From positions 35,004-99,003 of the forward strand of contig RSEH01000049.1 of assembly GCA_006503475.1 (NCBI GenBank): a stretch of DNA of 64,000 nucleotides, written 5' to 3'. Each line of letters begins with the position of its first letter. The stretch's first letter is position 1. The stretch comes from Stentor roeselii. Taxonomy: Eukaryota > Ciliophora > Heterotrichea > Heterotrichida > Stentoridae. Both the position numbers and the translations under genes were made by a program. Positions 1 to 9,725 of the stretch are shown piece after piece. The notes below the pieces were generated by a model. It saw only the letters and a list, made by a program, of their open reading frames with translations. It was not told the origin of the DNA and ran no database searches.

Positions 1-454
1 TGAGCATGAGTGGATTAAACCTGAACATCTCGATATTATTCCAGCAAATCGAAATGAATCGATGTGGAAATTCGCGATTGAAGCTTTGAGAAATATTGAT
101 AATTATCGATCACCTGCTGAAAAACTAAGCTGCTTTGTGTCGTGCATGTCAATCATCGTCAATGTCTTGAGTCTTATGAGCTCTGGAGGAGGAGTCGGCA
201 CTGATGATAGTCTTCCTTTGATCATTTATATTGTACTTAAAGCTCAACCGAAAAGAATGTACTCAAACTTGAATTATATCTCGAAGTTTAGACATCAGTC
301 CAAAATGATTGGACTTAATGGCTTCGTTTTTCAGCAATTCCAAAGCGCAGCTTCTTTCATTGAAGACTTGGAACCGGCTCGACTCACTATCTCGGATGAT
401 GAGTATTGGAAGATGGTTCAAGAGTACAGAGAAAAGTACAGGATTAGTAGTTAG
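1..454 (+). CDS. VPS9-domain protein, 3' end (partial, runs off the left edge)
   Basis: The reading frame is open from base 2 to the TAG at 452-454 and lacks its start. The first residues carry a W-I-x-P-E-H-L-D-I motif, followed by a Ser-Pro-Ala-Glu-Lys segment, a GTDD-x-L-P stretch and an IIYIVLKAQPKRMYSNLNYI-type helix. This is the second half of a VPS9 domain, the catalytic fold of Rab5-family guanine exchange factors (Rabex-5, Vps9p), which act in early endosome traffic. Only about 35 residues follow the domain, so VPS9 is probably C-terminal; whatever precedes it lies outside the window. A 15-bp GT...AG string at 436-450 exists, but removing it still leaves a stop at once, so I do not call it an intron. 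Confidence 0.8.
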   Translation, partial: EHEWIKPEHLDIIPANRNESMWKFAIEALRNIDNYRSPAEKLSCFVSCMSIIVNVLSLMSSGGGVGTDDSLPLIIYIVLKAQPKRMYSNLNYISKFRHQSKMIGLNGFVFQQFQSAASFIEDLEPARLTISDDEYWKMVQEYREKYRISS

Positions 455-493
455 TTTCAATAAATTTGGGAAAATTGACTCAAATGATAAGAG

Positions 494-877
494 TTAAGAT
501 ATGAGAACTCCTCCTGATTTCTCTTGGGGAGCTGTCGGCTTGATATCAGTCCTGACGCCCAAAGCTTGTTCCAATGTTCTCAACTCAGTCTCGATTTCTT
601 TAAGTCTTTTATAAAGAGCCTCGAGCAGCTGGTCCATTTTTCCACTTTGAGTCTCCAGCTCTGGGATCACCTCAGATACGGTCTTTTGGACGAGGACTCC
701 CCCGACCAGTCGCCAGGCTCTTCGGCTCATTTCAACTTTTCTCAGAGTTTCAAGTACGATCCTGACTGAGACTTACAAGTGTTCACGTTTTTCACTCTCG
801 ATGTCTGTGATTTTCGTGATAATTGCGCTGTAGTCTTGACGGAGTTGGTTGAATCTTTGAACTGCTTGCTCGGACAT
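494..877 (-). CDS. PFDN2: Prefoldin subunit 2, two exons
   Basis: Exon 1 (877-777) and exon 2 (761-494) join across a 15-nt intron to give 122 aa. The central segment C-terminal to MSRRAWR (LVGGVLVQKTVSEVIPEL) matches the beta-hairpin of prefoldin 2, flanked by two coiled-coil helices (about residues 5-45 and 70-110), the normal beta-type prefoldin layout and size. Prefoldin is the cytosolic hexamer that hands nascent actin and tubulin to the CCT chaperonin. The start is supported by an upstream TATATAATG; without the intron the first helix would be missing. The gene converges on the VPS9 gene, with 39 bp between stops. Confidence 0.9.
762..776 (-). other. 15-nt intron in the prefoldin 2 gene
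   Basis: On the minus strand the intron reads GTAAGTCTCAGTCAG. Removing it joins a 33-codon-plus-2-nt exon to the second exon in frame and restores the N-terminal helix of prefoldin 2. It has GTAAG at the donor, CAG at the acceptor and A at position 10. Confidence 0.9.
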
Positions 878-1269
878 TATATATGGATAGATTTTTTATT
901 TTAATGCGGTAGGATGATTGTTAAGTGAAATGGGAATTGAGGAATATTGGGATTGGTTTAGGGTTTAAAATGATTTGGATTAGAAAAAACTCTTTTCTGG
1001 AGAAGAGAAAGATTTTATTGATTTTTTGTTCAAGGAATGAGGAGGCTGTCAAAATGAATTTCTGGAATTTTCAATAGTTTTTAACCAGTTAAAAAATCCT
1101 GTATTTCACTATTTTTTCAACTATCGTTAGAAAATTTCAACAGAGACTTTTCAGGTCAAACCAGGATAAAACATTAAAGAAAAACAAAGAACTCTATTTT
1201 TAACTATCCGTATTTTGATATTCATCTCAAAAGTAAAAAAAAGTAATAAAACAAACTATTATAATAATT
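878..1269. promoter_or_regulatory. AT-rich intergenic region between divergent genes
   Basis: This 392-bp spacer separates the prefoldin 2 start from the unknown gene at 1270. Its ends carry start-proximal motifs: TATATA directly before the prefoldin ATG (minus strand) and TTATAATAATT directly before the ATG at 1270. The middle has poly-T/poly-A runs and no open frame or RNA gene that I recognise. Confidence 0.5.
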
Positions 1270-1620
1270 ATGAGTGAATCTCTTAAAAAAAGACTATGCC
1301 CTCCACTGATTTCGCCAACACCTCGCAGGGCCGGTCAAGTATTAGGAGCGCTCATTAAAAGAAACCCATTCTCCGAACTTCCTCCGTTAAAGCAACCAGG
1401 ACTACCCGAGCAAGACTCAGCAACAAGAGAACTTCACCAAATCCTGTCAAAGCCGTTGACTCTTCCACCGATGAAGAAATCCTCTCCAAATTTTTTCAAC
1501 AGAAACGAAAAAATCCCAGTAAGACAAAAAAACAACCCATTAATATTCGACGAGAAGTTCATTGAACTAAACAGTTCTTTAAGCACCTGCCAGAGTTGGA
1601 CTGAAGCTGTACCATTATAA
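1270..1620 (+). CDS. Small hypothetical protein, 116 aa
   Basis: I do not recognise a family. The protein is basic and rich in Pro, Ser, Lys and Asn, with no membrane segment or coiled coil; it looks disordered. It is probably a real gene because the ATG follows a TTATAATAATT motif like most genes here, the frame has no competing ORF, and it ends 34 bp before the convergent ABC transporter. Function cannot be assigned. Confidence 0.6.
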   Translation: MSESLKKRLCPPLISPTPRRAGQVLGALIKRNPFSELPPLKQPGLPEQDSATRELHQILSKPLTLPPMKKSSPNFFNRNEKIPVRQKNNPLIFDEKFIELNSSLSTCQSWTEAVPL

Positions 1621-1654
1621 ATATTATGATCTCTTCCTTTAATGCATAATCAAC

Positions 1655-3448
1655 TTAATTTACTCTATACTTCTTAGAGATTTTACAAAGGTACAGAAAT
1701 GCAAGAAAGTGAGTGATGATCGCAATGCAGGATAAAGCGAGAACGTTCTGCCATTTAGAAATTTGAATATTGTAAAAATCAAGCGGGTCACAAAGTTCTA
1801 TCTTCTCATCTAAGCCATTTTTGCATTCTTCCCAGTAGTCGTTGTCGTAATGTTCTAGTTCATTTATCATGCAAGCACTCCAGGAGTACTTGAACATTGA
1901 AGAGTACTCTAACCATATCAGGTAATTCGGAATACTGTCGTAGTTAACAAAAAGTCCAGCGAATAGTAACTGAATCATTATCGTGAAAGGAGTCGCTATT
2001 GAAGCCGCTTCGATATTTGGAAGAAAAATCAACAAAAAGTTTCCATATCCGCGACTTGTGAAGTCAAGAAGAAGGATAATGAAGACAAAGAAAAATATCT
2101 GAGGAACGTGGTCGAGACTTAAACCCACTGCCAGGTATAACAGGAAAGAAATGCAAAAAGTTATGATCTGGTCGAAGGGGATGTCGAAAATAAGCTTGCT
2201 AAGGTAAAAAGCTCCTGGACTGTACATCTTACTCGCCTGCTCTCTGATAAATATCGCTTTGTCTGTCGATAAGGACGTGGTACTGTTCGCTCCGATGAAG
2301 GCCATGTAAATGTGAAGAATGAAAATTATCCCTGCCCTGTCCCTTAAAGATGTAAAGTCATCTCCACTACAAGCGTCAAAATAAGCAGCCATCACAATCA
2401 ACAAGAACATAACATTCGCTGATACTTTATAAATAATCGACATTAAATTCCTAGTCCCGTTTAAAGATGATCTTTTAATAAGTAGTTGCAGTTCTTTAAA
2501 GAAACCTGCTGATTCTCGTTGAAAAAGTTCAGGTAACTGACTTTTGACTATAATTAATTCTTTTTTTTCAACAGCGGCTTTAATTTTTTCGATGTTTTCT
2601 TTGTAGTCATCGTCTATTTCAGTGACTAGTTCAAGTAAAAATTCAGAAGGGTTGCTGAACTCAGGGTAAAAAAACCCGAGTTTCTGAAAATAGTCCATCG
2701 CAGTGACTGCTTCTCCGTGATACACAATTTCATTCCCTCCAAAAAGCAACACCTTATCAAAAAGACTATAAATAAACGAGTTCGGCTGGTGAATCGTCGC
2801 AACAACAGTGACTCCACTGCCGGACAACTTCCTCATCAACTCAATCAAACTTTCCGCATTGAAACTATCAAGACCCGTGGTAGGTTCATCAAGAAAAAGA
2901 ATAGAAGGGTCAGTTAAAAGTTCAACGCCAATAGAAACTCTTTTCTTTTCCCCTCCAGAGATTCCTTTTTTGAGGAACCCTCCAATAAAGCTTTCTTCAC
3001 AGGACTTCAAACCGAGTTGTTCAATGATTTCATCAACTCTGCCTTTCACTTGTCTTCGAGACATTTTGAATGAGGCACTGAATTCAAGAGTTTCTCTTAC
3101 TTTTAAATGCTCCAGCAAGACTTCGTCTTGCATCACGTAACCTGCAACTGAATTAAAATCTAAAGATTCTCGATGATGACCGTTGATGAAAACAGATCCT
3201 GTGTATTCAAGACCTGATAAATAGTGACGACGGTTTGATAGGAAATTTAAAAAAGTCGTCTTTCCTGAACCTGATGCTCCGAGGATTGTTGTGAATGAAC
3301 CGCGATGGATGCATCCGGAGATCTTGTTTACTACTGGGATTGGAGATAAGGATTCGGAGTTACGGATTCGTGAACGCTTTTCGGATTTGGAGAGAGGACG
3401 GACTACGGAAAAGTCTTGCCATGATATGTCTACTCCTTTTTCAACCAT
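1655..3448 (-). CDS. ABCG-family half-transporter (copy 1 of 3)
   Basis: 597 aa with the ABCG order: nucleotide-binding domain first, membrane domain second. Visible are Walker A GASGSGKT (57-64), the ABC signature ISGGEKKR (163-170), Walker B ILFLDEP (183-189) with catalytic Glu188, and the H-loop His220 in ATIHQPN. The C-terminal half (about 330-597) has about six hydrophobic spans, with an extracellular Cys-containing loop before the last, as in the WHITE/ABCG2 group. ABCG half-transporters dimerise and export lipids, sterols or xenobiotics at the plasma membrane or on vesicles; the substrate cannot be read from sequence. It is the most downstream of three tandem paralogues and the only one separated from the others by a long spacer. 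Confidence 0.93.
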   Translation of the reverse strand: MVEKGVDISWQDFSVVRPLSKSEKRSRIRNSESLSPIPVVNKISGCIHRGSFTTILGASGSGKTTFLNFLSNRRHYLSGLEYTGSVFINGHHRESLDFNSVAGYVMQDEVLLEHLKVRETLEFSASFKMSRRQVKGRVDEIIEQLGLKSCEESFIGGFLKKGISGGEKKRVSIGVELLTDPSILFLDEPTTGLDSFNAESLIELMRKLSGSGVTVVATIHQPNSFIYSLFDKVLLFGGNEIVYHGEAVTAMDYFQKLGFFYPEFSNPSEFLLELVTEIDDDYKENIEKIKAAVEKKELIIVKSQLPELFQRESAGFFKELQLLIKRSSLNGTRNLMSIIYKVSANVMFLLIVMAAYFDACSGDDFTSLRDRAGIIFILHIYMAFIGANSTTSLSTDKAIFIREQASKMYSPGAFYLSKLIFDIPFDQIITFCISFLLYLAVGLSLDHVPQIFFFVFIILLLDFTSRGYGNFLLIFLPNIEAASIATPFTIMIQLLFAGLFVNYDSIPNYLIWLEYSSMFKYSWSACMINELEHYDNDYWEECKNGLDEKIELCDPLDFYNIQISKWQNVLALSCIAIITHFLAFLYLCKISKKYRVN

Positions 3449-4032
3449 TGTTTTTATTTTGGAGTTTTGGAGGATTTGAAAGGTGAAGGTGGAAATTAAG
3501 ATTTTTTTTTTTTGTTGGGGTTTTGGGATTTTATGGATTTTTTTAGGTTTGGAAGAGATTTGGATTTTTTTTAGATTTTTTTGGACTTTTAGCGGGTTTT
3601 AAGATAAAATCGATATAAGAATTGTAAGGAATTAACATTTATAAATTGATTTTTTTATTTGATTTGCCTATAATGATTGAATTTATAAGACCTATGGAAA
3701 GATTAATATATTAAATAAGAGGTTATTCTTATTTTCAAAGTCTATCAAAAAAGCACTAAAAAATGAATGTTGAAATAAAAAGTAATTAAAAAATTTTTAG
3801 TCCTTGAAATCCATTAAGTTAAATCATCTTTATTTTTAATATCATTTAAAAAATGCACAAATATATATAATTAATAATCATATAAATAAGATTCACTTTG
3901 TTATCATGTAGAAAATAATCTAAACTCAGCCACAAGTACAAAAGTCAACCCACTCCAACGAACTTCCCTCCTAATCTCTAAAAAATCTCCCTTCTTATAA
4001 CTAACTTCTCTAAATTCTAAATATCTACCCTA
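3449..4032. promoter_or_regulatory. 584-bp AT-rich spacer upstream of ABCG copy 1
   Basis: The spacer lies between two tandem minus-strand ABCG genes. About 3490-3600 is G/T-rich with long T runs on the + strand; 3600-4030 is very AT-rich. No ORF, RNA gene or repeat is apparent. It presumably holds the promoter of copy 1 and the 3' end of copy 2. Confidence 0.4.
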
Positions 4033-5838
4033 CTAATTGACTCGATACTTCTTAGCAATAAGATTCAAAAACAAGAAAGCAAGCGAGTGAGTGATAATAG
4101 CAATACAAGACAAAGCAAGTATATTATGCCATTTGGGTATAGTGATACTATAAAAATCAAGAGGATCACACATATCCAAATTAATCTTTTTACTTCCCGT
4201 ATATTTCCCATCACATTCCTGCCAATAGTCATCGTCATGCCCTTCAAGTTCATTATACATGCAAGCGCTCCAAGAGTACTTAAACATCGACATATATTCA
4301 AGCCAAATCAAGTAATTAGGAATATTTTCATAATTGATAAACAACCCCGCAAACAGCAACTGCAAAATAACCACAAACGGTGTAGCAGATGAAGCAGCTT
4401 CAATATTCGGCATCGCAATAAGAATAAAATTCCCCCATCCACGACTGGTCAAATCAAGTAAGTACAAAACAAAAACAAAGAAAAAGATATGATCAGCAGT
4501 GTCAAGTCTCAGTCCAATCGCCAGGTAAAGCAAGAAGCCCATAATGATTAAAATGATCTGGTCAAAAGGAATATCAAAAACCAACTTGCTCATATAAAAC
4601 GCGCCAGGACTATATAACTTACTTGACTGTTCCCTCATGAATATTGCCTTGTCAGTCGACAGCGTAGTTGTGCTGTTTACTGAAATAAAAGACATAAAAA
4701 CAAGGATAATGAAAATAATCCCTGCCCTGTCTGAAACTGAAACTAAAGTATCGTCGTCACATGCTTGGTAGTAAGCTGCCAGGATCAGAAGTAAAAAGAA
4801 AATATTCGCTACTGCTTTGATCAGGATTGAAATATAACCTCTTAAGATGTTAGTGGAAGACCTGGATACCAAGAGTCTCAGTGAGTTGAAGAATCCGGAA
4901 TGTTCTCTTTGGAATAATTCAGGAAGTTCTTTTTCTTCTATCAAAAGGTCATTTTTTACTATCGCTTTTTTCAGTTTTTCGATGTTTTTCGGGTAGTTTT
5001 CATGAGATTCAGTTATAAGTTCGAGTAGGTATTCCGAAGGATTATAAAACTCCGGGCATGTCAGTCCTAAAGTGTCAAAATGGTTTAAAGAGTTTTCAGC
5101 ACTTCCATGGTAAATCACCTCATTCGCACCTAGAAGCATGATTTGGTCAAATAATGCGAAAATATAAGAATTAGGCTGATGAATCGTCGCTATAACTGTC
5201 ACACCCGTCTTCGAAAGTTGCCCAAGTAACTCCACCAAACTTTCCGCATTAAATGAATCTAAACCAGTCGTCGGTTCATCCAAGAACAGAACAGAAGGGT
5301 CAGTTAACAATTCGACTCCAATAGAAACTCTTTTCTTTTCCCCTCCAGAAATCCCTTTCCTTACAAATCCTCCAACGAAACTATCTTCACAAGCTTTAAG
5401 TCCAAGTTGTTCAATAATATCTTGAACCCTTTTTCTTGCCTGATGTTTCGACATCTTAAAACTTGCACTGAAATTCAAAGTTTCCTTAACCGTCAAATTT
5501 TCAAGTAAAACTTCCTCTTGCATCACATAGCCAGCGACTGAGTTGAAATCCAATTTTTTTCGATGATATCCATTGATAAAAACATCGCCTGAAAACTCAA
5601 GTCCAGCTAAAAAATGCAGCCTATTCGAGAGAAAATTCAAAAAAGTGGTCTTTCCGCAGCCGGAAGGTCCTAAAATCGTGGTCATCGTTCCTTTCTCAAT
5701 AACTCCTGAAATTTGATTGATTACAGGAATTGGTTCCACACTTAGGCCACTTTTACTTCTTATTTTTTTCTCTGATTTCGACAGAGGCCGAACTACTGAA
5801 AAGTTCTGCCAAGCGATATCTACACCTTTACCAGCCAT
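4033..5838 (-). CDS. ABCG-family half-transporter (copy 2 of 3)
   Basis: 601 aa, full length. Walker A is GPSGCGKT (57-64), followed by ISGGEKKR, VLFLDEPTTGLDS and ATIHQPN, then a six-span membrane domain. It aligns without gaps over most of its length with copies 1 and 3, including N-terminal KGVDIAWQNFSVVRPLSKSE, so the three arose by tandem duplication. The ATG lies only 17 bp downstream of the stop of copy 3, and that spacer contains TATATTA, so promoter and previous 3' end must overlap. Relative expression of the copies cannot be judged. Confidence 0.93.
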   Translation of the reverse strand: MAGKGVDIAWQNFSVVRPLSKSEKKIRSKSGLSVEPIPVINQISGVIEKGTMTTILGPSGCGKTTFLNFLSNRLHFLAGLEFSGDVFINGYHRKKLDFNSVAGYVMQEEVLLENLTVKETLNFSASFKMSKHQARKRVQDIIEQLGLKACEDSFVGGFVRKGISGGEKKRVSIGVELLTDPSVLFLDEPTTGLDSFNAESLVELLGQLSKTGVTVIATIHQPNSYIFALFDQIMLLGANEVIYHGSAENSLNHFDTLGLTCPEFYNPSEYLLELITESHENYPKNIEKLKKAIVKNDLLIEEKELPELFQREHSGFFNSLRLLVSRSSTNILRGYISILIKAVANIFFLLLILAAYYQACDDDTLVSVSDRAGIIFIILVFMSFISVNSTTTLSTDKAIFMREQSSKLYSPGAFYMSKLVFDIPFDQIILIIMGFLLYLAIGLRLDTADHIFFFVFVLYLLDLTSRGWGNFILIAMPNIEAASSATPFVVILQLLFAGLFINYENIPNYLIWLEYMSMFKYSWSACMYNELEGHDDDYWQECDGKYTGSKKINLDMCDPLDFYSITIPKWHNILALSCIAIITHSLAFLFLNLIAKKYRVN

Positions 5839-5855
5839 TAATATAAGAAGCCATT

Positions 5856-7652
5856 CTAATTAACTCTAAATTTTTTAGCGAGTTTTCTGAGTGATAAATA
5901 AGCTAAAAAGTGCATAATGATTGTAATCATGAATAAAGCGAGAACATTATGCCACTTGGGAATGTCAATGTTAAAAAAATCGACAGGATCGCAAAGAACC
6001 AGCTGCTGAGTATGAGGCTTTTTTTCACATCCATTGAAATGGTCATCATCGAATATTTCAAACTCGTTGATCATGGCGCCGCCCCAGGAGTATTTAAACA
6101 TTGACATGTACTCCAACCAGATCAGGTAATTCGGAATACTTTTAAAGTTAATGAAAAGTCCTGAAAACAAGAGCTGCATGATAATCGCAAAAGGAATCGC
6201 TGCATTCGCAGCTTCTAAATTAGGAAGAACGATCATCAACACTGCACTGTAGCCTCTTGAAATCCAGTCGACTAATAAAAGTAAAAGAACGAAGAAAAAG
6301 ATCTGATTTGGGTCATCTAGACTTAAGCCAACGGCAAGGTAAAGTAAAAAGGCTGAGACAAAAGTGAATAACTGGTTGAAGGGAATGTCGAAGAAGATTT
6401 TTGAGAGGTAAAAAGCGGCAGGACTGTAGATTTTATTTGCTTGTTCTCTTGAAAATAACACCTTGTCCTTTGCGAAGGAATTCATGCTGTTCGCGACGGT
6501 GAAAGACGTGAAAACTTGAATGATGAAGATGATTCCTGCTCTATCACTAACTGAGTCTAAAGAGTCACTATCACATGCCTGGTAAAATGCAGCCATAACA
6601 AGTAAAATAAAAACAGTCAATGAAATCCCTTTATACACAAACATCATCTTATTCCTGATCATATTCATAGCACTTCTCTTTACTAAAATCTTGATTTCAT
6701 TAAAAAAACCTGCAAAGTTCTTCTCAAAAATCCTCGGAAGTTCTTCTTCAACAAGTTGAATTTCAGTCCTTGCAACTTTTTCAGTTAAAACTTTGATGTC
6801 CTGTTCATAGTTAATCGAAGTGCGAGTCACAAGTTCTAAAAAATATTCAGCAGGATTACTGAACTTAGGACATTTAAACCCGATATTTTCGAAGTAATCC
6901 AAAGAGTCCTTCGCCGGTCCATGAAAAATGATTTCTTTTCCTCCAATGATCATCATCTTATCAAATAATTCAAAAATATAAGCATTTGGCTGATGAATAG
7001 TCGCAATCACCGTCACTCCAGTGCCCGACAACTTTTTCAACAACTCGATCAGACTTTCTGAAGTGAACGAGTCCAGCCCAGTGGTTGGCTCATCCAGAAA
7101 AAGAACTGACGGGTCGGTCAGAAGTTCCACGCCGATTGAAACTCGTTTTTTTTCACCTCCTGAGATGCCTTTCGCCATGTATCCCCCGATTAAGTTGTTT
7201 TCACAGCTTAAAAGACCCAACTGAGAAATCACCTCATCGACTCTTTGCTCTGCCACTGATGATGACATTTCGAAAAGCGCTGTAAACATCAGAGTTTCAC
7301 GAGTTGTAAGGTGTTCTAATAGCACTTCTTCTTGCATCACGTAACCGGCAAGAGAGTTGAAATCGACTGAGCTTCGAGGGTAGCCGTTTATGTAAACTTC
7401 GCCTTGAAACTCAAGCCCTGCCAGGAAGTGGAGACGATTGGAGAGAAAATTCAGAAGAGTTGTCTTACCCGAACCTGAAGGACCGAGAATAGTTGTAAGA
7501 GTACCTTTTTCTATTGTACCTGAGACTTTGTTTAAAATCTCGACTGGGTCGAGAGACTTTCCTTGTTTGAAGTTGATTTTTTTCTCTGTTCTTGATAAGG
7601 GACGAATGACTCTGAAATCTTTCCAACTGATTCTTACTCCTTTGTCAGACAT
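5856..7652 (-). CDS. ABCG-family half-transporter (copy 3 of 3)
   Basis: 598 aa, first in transcription order of the array. It has Walker A GPSGSGKT, signature ISGGEKKR, Walker B VLFLDEP, H-loop ATIHQPN and six C-terminal membrane spans with the NYLIWLEYMSMFKYSW segment shared by all copies. All catalytic residues are present, so it should be a working ATPase, functioning as a homo- or heterodimer. It is the most divergent copy in its linker (about 280-330). No close TATAA motif precedes this ATG, unlike copy 2. Confidence 0.93.
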   Translation of the reverse strand: MSDKGVRISWKDFRVIRPLSRTEKKINFKQGKSLDPVEILNKVSGTIEKGTLTTILGPSGSGKTTLLNFLSNRLHFLAGLEFQGEVYINGYPRSSVDFNSLAGYVMQEEVLLEHLTTRETLMFTALFEMSSSVAEQRVDEVISQLGLLSCENNLIGGYMAKGISGGEKKRVSIGVELLTDPSVLFLDEPTTGLDSFTSESLIELLKKLSGTGVTVIATIHQPNAYIFELFDKMMIIGGKEIIFHGPAKDSLDYFENIGFKCPKFSNPAEYFLELVTRTSINYEQDIKVLTEKVARTEIQLVEEELPRIFEKNFAGFFNEIKILVKRSAMNMIRNKMMFVYKGISLTVFILLVMAAFYQACDSDSLDSVSDRAGIIFIIQVFTSFTVANSMNSFAKDKVLFSREQANKIYSPAAFYLSKIFFDIPFNQLFTFVSAFLLYLAVGLSLDDPNQIFFFVLLLLLVDWISRGYSAVLMIVLPNLEAANAAIPFAIIMQLLFSGLFINFKSIPNYLIWLEYMSMFKYSWGGAMINEFEIFDDDHFNGCEKKPHTQQLVLCDPVDFFNIDIPKWHNVLALFMITIIMHFLAYLSLRKLAKKFRVN

Positions 7653-7749
7653 TGAAATTACTGATGGAAAAATGGAAAGTAAGTATCAGTAAGATAAAAT
7701 TTATAATTTTTATCATTGATGATTAACAGTCCTAATCCACATTAACTAT

Positions 7750-8670
7750 CTATAAAAAGTACTCAGGGGCTGGCTTTTTTGCTGGGATATGTCGTTCATC
7801 GTGAGGAGCGGCGTTGAATACTTTGAATTCGTATTTCAGGTTTTCATCGAGTTTCATTATGGCAGCTACGTTTCCACAGCGATAACAATAGTTTGGAGCG
7901 CTCCAGACTGTTACGAGTTTATTGTCGAACATGCACTTGTAGCCTTCCATTACAAGCTGATGAGCACGGGCAATCATGGTTATGCTGTTCGTATGGCAAA
8001 AGTCTTTCACAATGTCACCGCCGAATACATATCCAGCCCCCCTAGGCGACAATCCCCATCCCGTCATTTCTTCCGGGTCAGACCAAAGCAAGTCACACAT
8101 AGCTCCATCATGAGGCACTTCTTGTTTCCTATCAATAGCGCGTATCTCATCCAGCGAAGACAACGACGGAGAAAGCCCGCCATGAACACAAAAAATCTTC
8201 CCATCAACCAATGATCCCAAAGCCAAATAATCAAACACTTCAGTGCAGTACCTCCAAACATTCGCTCCTCCATATTTCCTTATACATTCATCATAAAACC
8301 CATAAACCTGCGTGATTTGACGTGATTCATGATTTCCTCTTATCAAAGTTATTTGCTCCGGGTATCTTACTTTATAAGCAAGCAGTAAAAGCCAGGTTTC
8401 TACGGAAAAATACCCTCGATCAACAAAGTCCCCAAGAAAAATATAGTTCGTTTCAGGTGGGTCTCCTCCAACTTTAAACAATTCAATCAAATCATAGAAC
8501 TGTCCATGTATATCTCCACAGATAGTGACAGGTGATGATACCTTAGTAACATTGCTTTCATCAATCAAGATTTCCTTAGCTTGTCGGCAGAGTTCTTTGA
8601 CTTCTGACTCTTTTATGTACTCACATTTTTTTAGCTGTTCGATTTGTCTGTCTAGGTCTGAATGATCCAT
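7750..8670 (-). CDS. PPP4C: Serine/threonine phosphatase PP4 catalytic subunit
   Basis: 306 aa, against 307 in animals. The metal-binding PPP signatures are intact: [17 protein letters not shown] and RGNHESRQ, with the active-site His in CVHGGLSP. The N-terminus ([20 protein letters not shown]) and Glu-Val-Pro-His-Asp-Gly segment point to PP4 rather than PP2A or PP6. The protein ends in Tyr-Phe-Leu, the tail carboxymethylated in PP2A-like enzymes. PP4 works with regulatory subunits in DNA-damage response, centrosome and splicing control. It is transcribed divergently from eIF3i across only 12 bp. Confidence 0.93.
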   Translation of the reverse strand: MDHSDLDRQIEQLKKCEYIKESEVKELCRQAKEILIDESNVTKVSSPVTICGDIHGQFYDLIELFKVGGDPPETNYIFLGDFVDRGYFSVETWLLLLAYKVRYPEQITLIRGNHESRQITQVYGFYDECIRKYGGANVWRYCTEVFDYLALGSLVDGKIFCVHGGLSPSLSSLDEIRAIDRKQEVPHDGAMCDLLWSDPEEMTGWGLSPRGAGYVFGGDIVKDFCHTNSITMIARAHQLVMEGYKCMFDNKLVTVWSAPNYCYRCGNVAAIMKLDENLKYEFKVFNAAPHDERHIPAKKPAPEYFL

Positions 8671-8682
8671 GGTTTATAATAA
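8671..8682. promoter_or_regulatory. 12-bp divergent promoter between PP4C and eIF3i
   Basis: The entire sequence between the two start codons is GGTTTATAATAA. It reads TTTATAATAA toward eIF3i and TTATTATAAACC toward PP4C, so one near-palindromic AT motif may serve both genes. Either the 5' leaders are only a few bases long or transcription starts inside the opposite gene. Confidence 0.6.
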
Positions 8683-9681
8683 ATGAGGCCAATTATTATT
8701 AGCTGTCACTCTCGACCTGTGTGCATCGTCAAGTTCAACAGAGATGGAGACTTGTTCTTCACTGGGTCTCTTGACGGCACCGTGACTGCCTTTTGGACTG
8801 ACCCGGTTGAAAGACTTGGGACTTACAAGTCGGAAGGAGCAGTGAAAGCGTTTAGTGTGTCAGAAGACTCGAAGGTAATAATAATTGGCTCAGCTATTAA
8901 CGGTATCTTCGTGTTTGAAGTAGAAACTGGAGTCCTTTTAACGACTCTTCCAGCACTTCAATTGAAACAACTGGATTTCGCTGCAGGAAGTAAGAGTTTT
9001 TTCCTTATTCACAACAGAAGTAAACATACCATTGTGGATATCATTAAAAGCTCGGTGTTTGGGAAGAAATATGAAGACTTGGACTATGCTTCTTATAAAG
9101 AAAATGAGAAAATAACTCTAGTTGATTCAGAAACGACTTACACCAGAGGTGCCTGGGGATATTTGAATAGAACTTTAGTACTTGGGACAAATCAAGGCTT
9201 CATAGAAATCTTTGATACCAGCAATAAGCAGAAGGTGTTGTCGATTCATCCTCATACTAATATCATCACTGATATCAGGTTCACACTTGACTTCAGTCTT
9301 ATGATCACTGCTTCTAGGGACTCTTATTGCAATGTTTTTGACCCTTCGGAGTTTCAAGTAGTGAGAGTTTATAACGCGCAAAGACCTTTGAACTCAGCAG
9401 CTATCTCGCCTTTGGTACTCACTGATAATAAGTATCATGCGGTTATTGGGGGAGGGCAGGAAACTAGAGATGTTACTACGACGAAAGCGGAACAAGGAGG
9501 ATTTGAAATCACTGTGTTTAATATGATGTTTGGAAATGAAGTTGGAGCACTTAAAGGACATTTCGGACCTGTTCACTCAGTTGATATTCATCCTAAGGGA
9601 ACTATTATTATTTCAGGGTCAGAAGATGGACATGCCAGGTATCACAAGTTGGATAATGATTATTTCACTAATAAGAACTAG
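8683..9681 (+). CDS. EIF3I: Translation initiation factor eIF3 subunit i
   Basis: 332 aa WD-repeat beta-propeller matching eIF3i/TRIP-1 in length and order. It starts MRPIIISCHSRPV (animal MKPILLQGHERSI), has GERLGTY-like VERLGTY after the first blade, and keeps the family hallmark RPLNSAAISP followed by GGGQETRDVTTT and GHFGPVHSVDIHP-x-G. eIF3i is a peripheral subunit of the eIF3 complex that recruits the 43S preinitiation complex to mRNA. The third and fourth blades are divergent. The ATG follows TTTATAATAA directly. Confidence 0.93.
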   Translation: MRPIIISCHSRPVCIVKFNRDGDLFFTGSLDGTVTAFWTDPVERLGTYKSEGAVKAFSVSEDSKVIIIGSAINGIFVFEVETGVLLTTLPALQLKQLDFAAGSKSFFLIHNRSKHTIVDIIKSSVFGKKYEDLDYASYKENEKITLVDSETTYTRGAWGYLNRTLVLGTNQGFIEIFDTSNKQKVLSIHPHTNIITDIRFTLDFSLMITASRDSYCNVFDPSEFQVVRVYNAQRPLNSAAISPLVLTDNKYHAVIGGGQETRDVTTTKAEQGGFEITVFNMMFGNEVGALKGHFGPVHSVDIHPKGTIIISGSEDGHARYHKLDNDYFTNKN

Positions 9682-9725
9682 TTAAGAATAATACCAAAAT
9701 GTTAAGTTATTTTAAAAGAACAGTT

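Noticed and set aside
436-450. 15-nt GT...AG string near the end of the VPS9 gene
   Set aside because: Removing it leaves the frame unchanged and a stop codon follows at once, so it adds nothing and splicing cannot be inferred.
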